Source of the DNA: an uncultured Clostridia bacterium
Lineage (GTDB): Bacteria; Bacillota; Clostridia; Oscillospirales; Oscillospiraceae
Reading direction: 5' to 3'
Assembly: GCA_938049125.1 (NCBI GenBank)
Contig: CALICR010000167.1
Location: 1-5,491, forward strand
DNA length: 5,491 nt
Part shown: piece after piece, positions 3,828 to 5,491 of the stretch
Numbering within the stretch: the stretch's first letter is position 1
How the letters are laid out: each line of letters begins with the position of its first letter
Notes under the pieces: model-generated
Seen by the model: the letters and a program-made list of their open reading frames with translations, nothing else
Databases searched by the model: none
What the model was told of the DNA's origin: nothing
Program-made: the position numbers and the translations under genes

Positions 3828-5294
3828 TCAGGCGGCGGGGTTCTCCACCAGGCCGAGGAAGAGGGGCAGGCCGTCCACACCGGTGATGGCGAAGAGGAAG
3901 GGCCGGTTCAGATTCATCTCGACGATGGGCAGCGGCGCAGGCTCGTCGGAAGCGGCCTCGGTCTTGATGACGGTGAAGGCGGCGGCCTCGCAGCCCTCCT
4001 CGTCGGTGGTGACCCGGGCGGCATGCTGGACCAGACCCACATAGGCTGCCTCGTCCGTCAGGGGAGAGAAGTCGGCGGTCTGGGGGTCGAAGAGGTCCGA
4101 AAGGCCCAGGGCCTGGAGCGTCTCGTTGAGGCAGAGGTCCGCGGAGACGTCGAGCTTCGGGACGGACCAGTGGACCTCGGCCTCTTCGCTGTCGGCGCTG
4201 GTCCGCTTGAGCAGGGCGGAGAGGGCGCCCTCGTCCCCGAGAAGGGAGGCGGGGTCCGTGCCCTCGTCCGGGAGCAGGAACGTCATGCCCGCGCCGCCCT
4301 GGAAGGCGAGGGTGGCGGCGGTCCAGCCGTCGCCCCGGAGCACGTACTGGTTCTGAACCTTGTGCATGAAGTCGGCGGTGACGGTGCTGCCGTCCGCGAG
4401 GGTGAAGTCGTCCTTCGCCGTCTCGCCCGCAGAGAAGTCGTTGGACCAGGCATCCTTGAAGTAGAGCGTCGTGGCCAGCAGGAGGAGGGTGCTGGGGTCC
4501 GTCTCGATGCCCTCGACGGCGTCCTTCAGGAGGCCGCCGGTGTTGTCGTTCAGCCAGGTCCGGATGGTCTTGTCGGCCTCGGCGGTGCCCATGGGGACGC
4601 GGTAGGCCGAGGCGTGATAGCGTTCGGCCAGCGGGGCCATGGGGCCGTCCTTGTAGGTCCTGCCGCGCTGGAGGAAGAGGGCCGCGGCCAGGCGGGTCTG
4701 GCTCGCGCCGTCGTCCTGATAGAGCTGGCGGAAGACGCGGTCGGCCCGGGCGCGGAGCGTGTCGAGGTCCTGCGCGCCCAGCAGCGGGAGCAGGGCGTCC
4801 CGGCTCGTGCCGCCGGTGACCTCCGAGAGGGCGGCCAGGGCGAGGTAGAGGTTCGCGGGGGAGAAGACGGCGTTCTTGCCGTCGGCCCCGGTCAGCAGGG
4901 CCTTGCCGAGGGCGGCGGTGAAGGCGCGGAGGCCCGCGGCGTCGCCGTCCTCCATCCCGCCGCCCCGGAGGGCTTCGAGGGCGGTGCGGTACTGGTCGGC
5001 CTGGGCGCTGTACTCGTCGTAGAGCTTGTCCCAGGCGGCCTCGTAGTCCTTGTCGGAGAGGTTCTGGGCGCTCAGGTCCTCGATGGCGGCTTCGAATTCT
5101 GCGTCGGACATATGCGCCGGCAGGGCCGGATCCTCGGCCTGGGCCAGGGTGTCAGCGGCGGCCACGGGGGATTCGTTTGCGGGCGCATCATCGTCTGCCG
5201 GGGCGGCGGGAGACCCCGCGCAGGCGGCCAGCGAGAGGGCCAGGGCCGCGGCGAGCAGCAGCGCAAGGCTGCGGCGGAAGAAACGGTGCTTCAT
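3828..5294 (-). CDS. serpin family lipoprotein, probable surface protease inhibitor
   Basis: This 488-residue protein starts with a lipoprotein signal: basic MKHRFFRRS, a Leu/Ala core and the lipobox LAAC (Cys25). A lipid-anchored extracellular position is expected. An acidic Ala/Pro-rich linker with a duplicated helix motif follows (26-115). The serpin domain runs from about 120 to 488. Landmarks are NAVFSPANLYLAL (141-153), WLNDNTGGLL (247-256), LYFKDAWSNDF (277-287), VPKLDV (378-383), His424, the hinge EEGCEAAAFT (432-441) and the end NRPFLFAI then LPLFLGLVENP. Family alignment places P1-P1' at Ala448-Ser449. The small-residue hinge is typical of inhibitory serpins that trap serine or cysteine proteases. 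Odd points are Cys at P14, Thr275 where a shutter Asn is usual, and a prime-side loop longer than in alpha-1-antitrypsin. The start has AAGGAGGT (5301-5308). It appears to be a single-gene unit. Confidence 0.93.
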   Translation of the reverse strand: MKHRFFRRSLALLLAAALALSLAACAGSPAAPADDDAPANESPVAAADTLAQAEDPALPAHMSDAEFEAAIEDLSAQNLSDKDYEAAWDKLYDEYSAQADQYRTALEALRGGGMEDGDAAGLRAFTAALGKALLTGADGKNAVFSPANLYLALAALSEVTGGTSRDALLPLLGAQDLDTLRARADRVFRQLYQDDGASQTRLAAALFLQRGRTYKDGPMAPLAERYHASAYRVPMGTAEADKTIRTWLNDNTGGLLKDAVEGIETDPSTLLLLATTLYFKDAWSNDFSAGETAKDDFTLADGSTVTADFMHKVQNQYVLRGDGWTAATLAFQGGAGMTFLLPDEGTDPASLLGDEGALSALLKRTSADSEEAEVHWSVPKLDVSADLCLNETLQALGLSDLFDPQTADFSPLTDEAAYVGLVQHAARVTTDEEGCEAAAFTVIKTEAASDEPAPLPIVEMNLNRPFLFAITGVDGLPLFLGLVENPAA

Positions 5295-5300
5295 GATAAG

Positions 5301-5325
5301 ACCTCCTTGATCTGCCCCGTGGGGC
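5301..5325 (-). promoter_or_regulatory. serpin leader: Shine-Dalgarno and small hairpin
   Basis: AAGGAGGT (5301-5308) lies 6 bases before the serpin ATG and fixes the start. Five bases further upstream is a compact inverted repeat, GCCCC/GGGGC (5314-5325), that could stabilise the mRNA leader without covering the Shine-Dalgarno. No convincing promoter hexamers were found between here and the terminator at 5398. TATAGG (minus strand, near 5347-5352) is a weak -10 candidate. Confidence 0.6.
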
Positions 5326-5375
5326 TGGGATTTTCTGTCTGTACCCCTATAGACGAAATGGAGGAGCCGGGGTCA

Positions 5376-5409
5376 CGGGATTTTTTGCGGTGGGGACAAA
5401 AAAATCCCG
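5376..5409. repeat. perfect 11-bp inverted repeat upstream of the serpin gene
   Basis: CGGGATTTTTT (5376-5386) is repeated in inverted form as AAAAAATCCCG (5399-5409), with a 12-base spacer. The right arm overlaps the U-run and part of the stem of the minus-strand terminator at 5398-5427. It could be an alternative RNA fold or a binding site for a dimeric regulator; neither is shown. Confidence 0.6.
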
Positions 5410-5427
5410 CGCCCGGGCGGACGCGGA
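5398..5427 (-). terminator. intrinsic terminator of a gene right of the window
   Basis: On the minus strand an 8-bp G/C-rich stem (arms 5419-5426 and 5407-5414, one G-T pair) with a 4-base loop (5415-5418) is followed by GA and a run of seven T (complement of A 5398-5404). This should stop transcription entering from beyond 5491 and so separate the serpin gene from its upstream neighbour. Confidence 0.75.
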
Positions 5428-5443
5428 CAGGGAATGCAGTCTT

Positions 5444-5491
5444 TTACGGGCGGAGGAACAGCGCGCGCCCGCCTGCCGAAGCGCAGGCGGG
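5444..5491 (-). CDS. possible last 15 codons of a minus-strand gene (partial)
   Basis: A minus-strand frame is open from the window edge to TAA at 5444-5446 and reads PACASAGGRALFLRP. Its stop lies 17 bp before the terminator at 5398-5427, where a gene end is expected. Nothing in 15 residues identifies a family. The stretch also contains a 9-bp hairpin, so it may be untranslated sequence instead. Confidence 0.3.
   Translation of the reverse strand, partial: PACASAGGRALFLRP
5468..5491. repeat. hairpin at the right window edge
   Basis: CCCGCCTGC (5468-5476) pairs perfectly with GCAGGCGGG (5483-5491) around a 6-base loop. No U-run follows on the minus strand, and the plus-strand side is cut by the window edge, so its role as a terminator cannot be judged. 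Confidence 0.5.

Noticed and set aside
5337..5357. GTCT...AGAC inverted repeat as an operator for the serpin gene
   Set aside because: Only 4-base arms separated by 10 bases; expected by chance.
5434..5491. Plus-strand frame starting at ATG 5434 and open to the window edge
   Set aside because: Weak ribosome site, no promoter, and it crosses a hairpin; Arg-rich product typical of a GC-rich shadow frame.
1..5491. Search for CRISPR arrays, tRNA/rRNA genes, riboswitches, IS elements or toxin-antitoxin and defence genes
   Set aside because: No direct repeat array, no cloverleaf, no transposase or known defence motif was seen on either strand.

Overview
The window is GC-rich throughout (roughly 70% by eye) and carries the sporulation and division cluster yabP-yabQ-divIC-yabR. 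This fits a high-GC endospore-forming Clostridia member, probably of the Oscillospiraceae type; that placement is inferred from gene content and base composition only. There are no tRNA or rRNA genes, CRISPR arrays, transposases or phage genes.

Left part, plus strand (1-1308): the end of an unidentified membrane protein, then an inositol-monophosphatase-family phosphatase and a GNAT acetyltransferase. The last two are joined by an ATGA start/stop overlap. The set reads as one operon that continues from before the window. It converges on a minus-strand SDR oxidoreductase. A perfect 14-bp hairpin lies between them, and its U-tract serves the minus strand.

Middle part, minus strand, in transcription order (3742 down to 1307): a good sigma-E-like promoter, yabP, yabQ, divIC, yabR (S1 domain), an intrinsic terminator, and then the SDR gene with its own terminator. 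yabP-yabQ-divIC-yabR has the same order as in Bacillus subtilis. YabP and YabQ serve spore cortex formation, DivIC serves the division septum, and YabR is an S1 RNA-binding protein. yabQ overlaps divIC by 128 bp and contains an A/T-rich island. That island holds both a possible -1 slippery heptamer and a possible vegetative promoter for divIC.

Right part, minus strand (3828-5294): a lipoprotein serpin (488 aa) with a lipobox, a repeated helical acidic linker and a recognisable reactive-centre-loop hinge. It has its own Shine-Dalgarno and lies between two hairpins. Beyond it, 5398-5491 holds a strong minus-strand terminator and possibly the last codons of another minus-strand gene.

Most of the window is familiar. 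The points most worth a second look are the surface serpin with unusual hinge and shutter residues, the sigma-E-like promoter that fixes the yabP start, the yabQ/divIC overlap, and the terminator that directly abuts the SDR ribosome-binding site.
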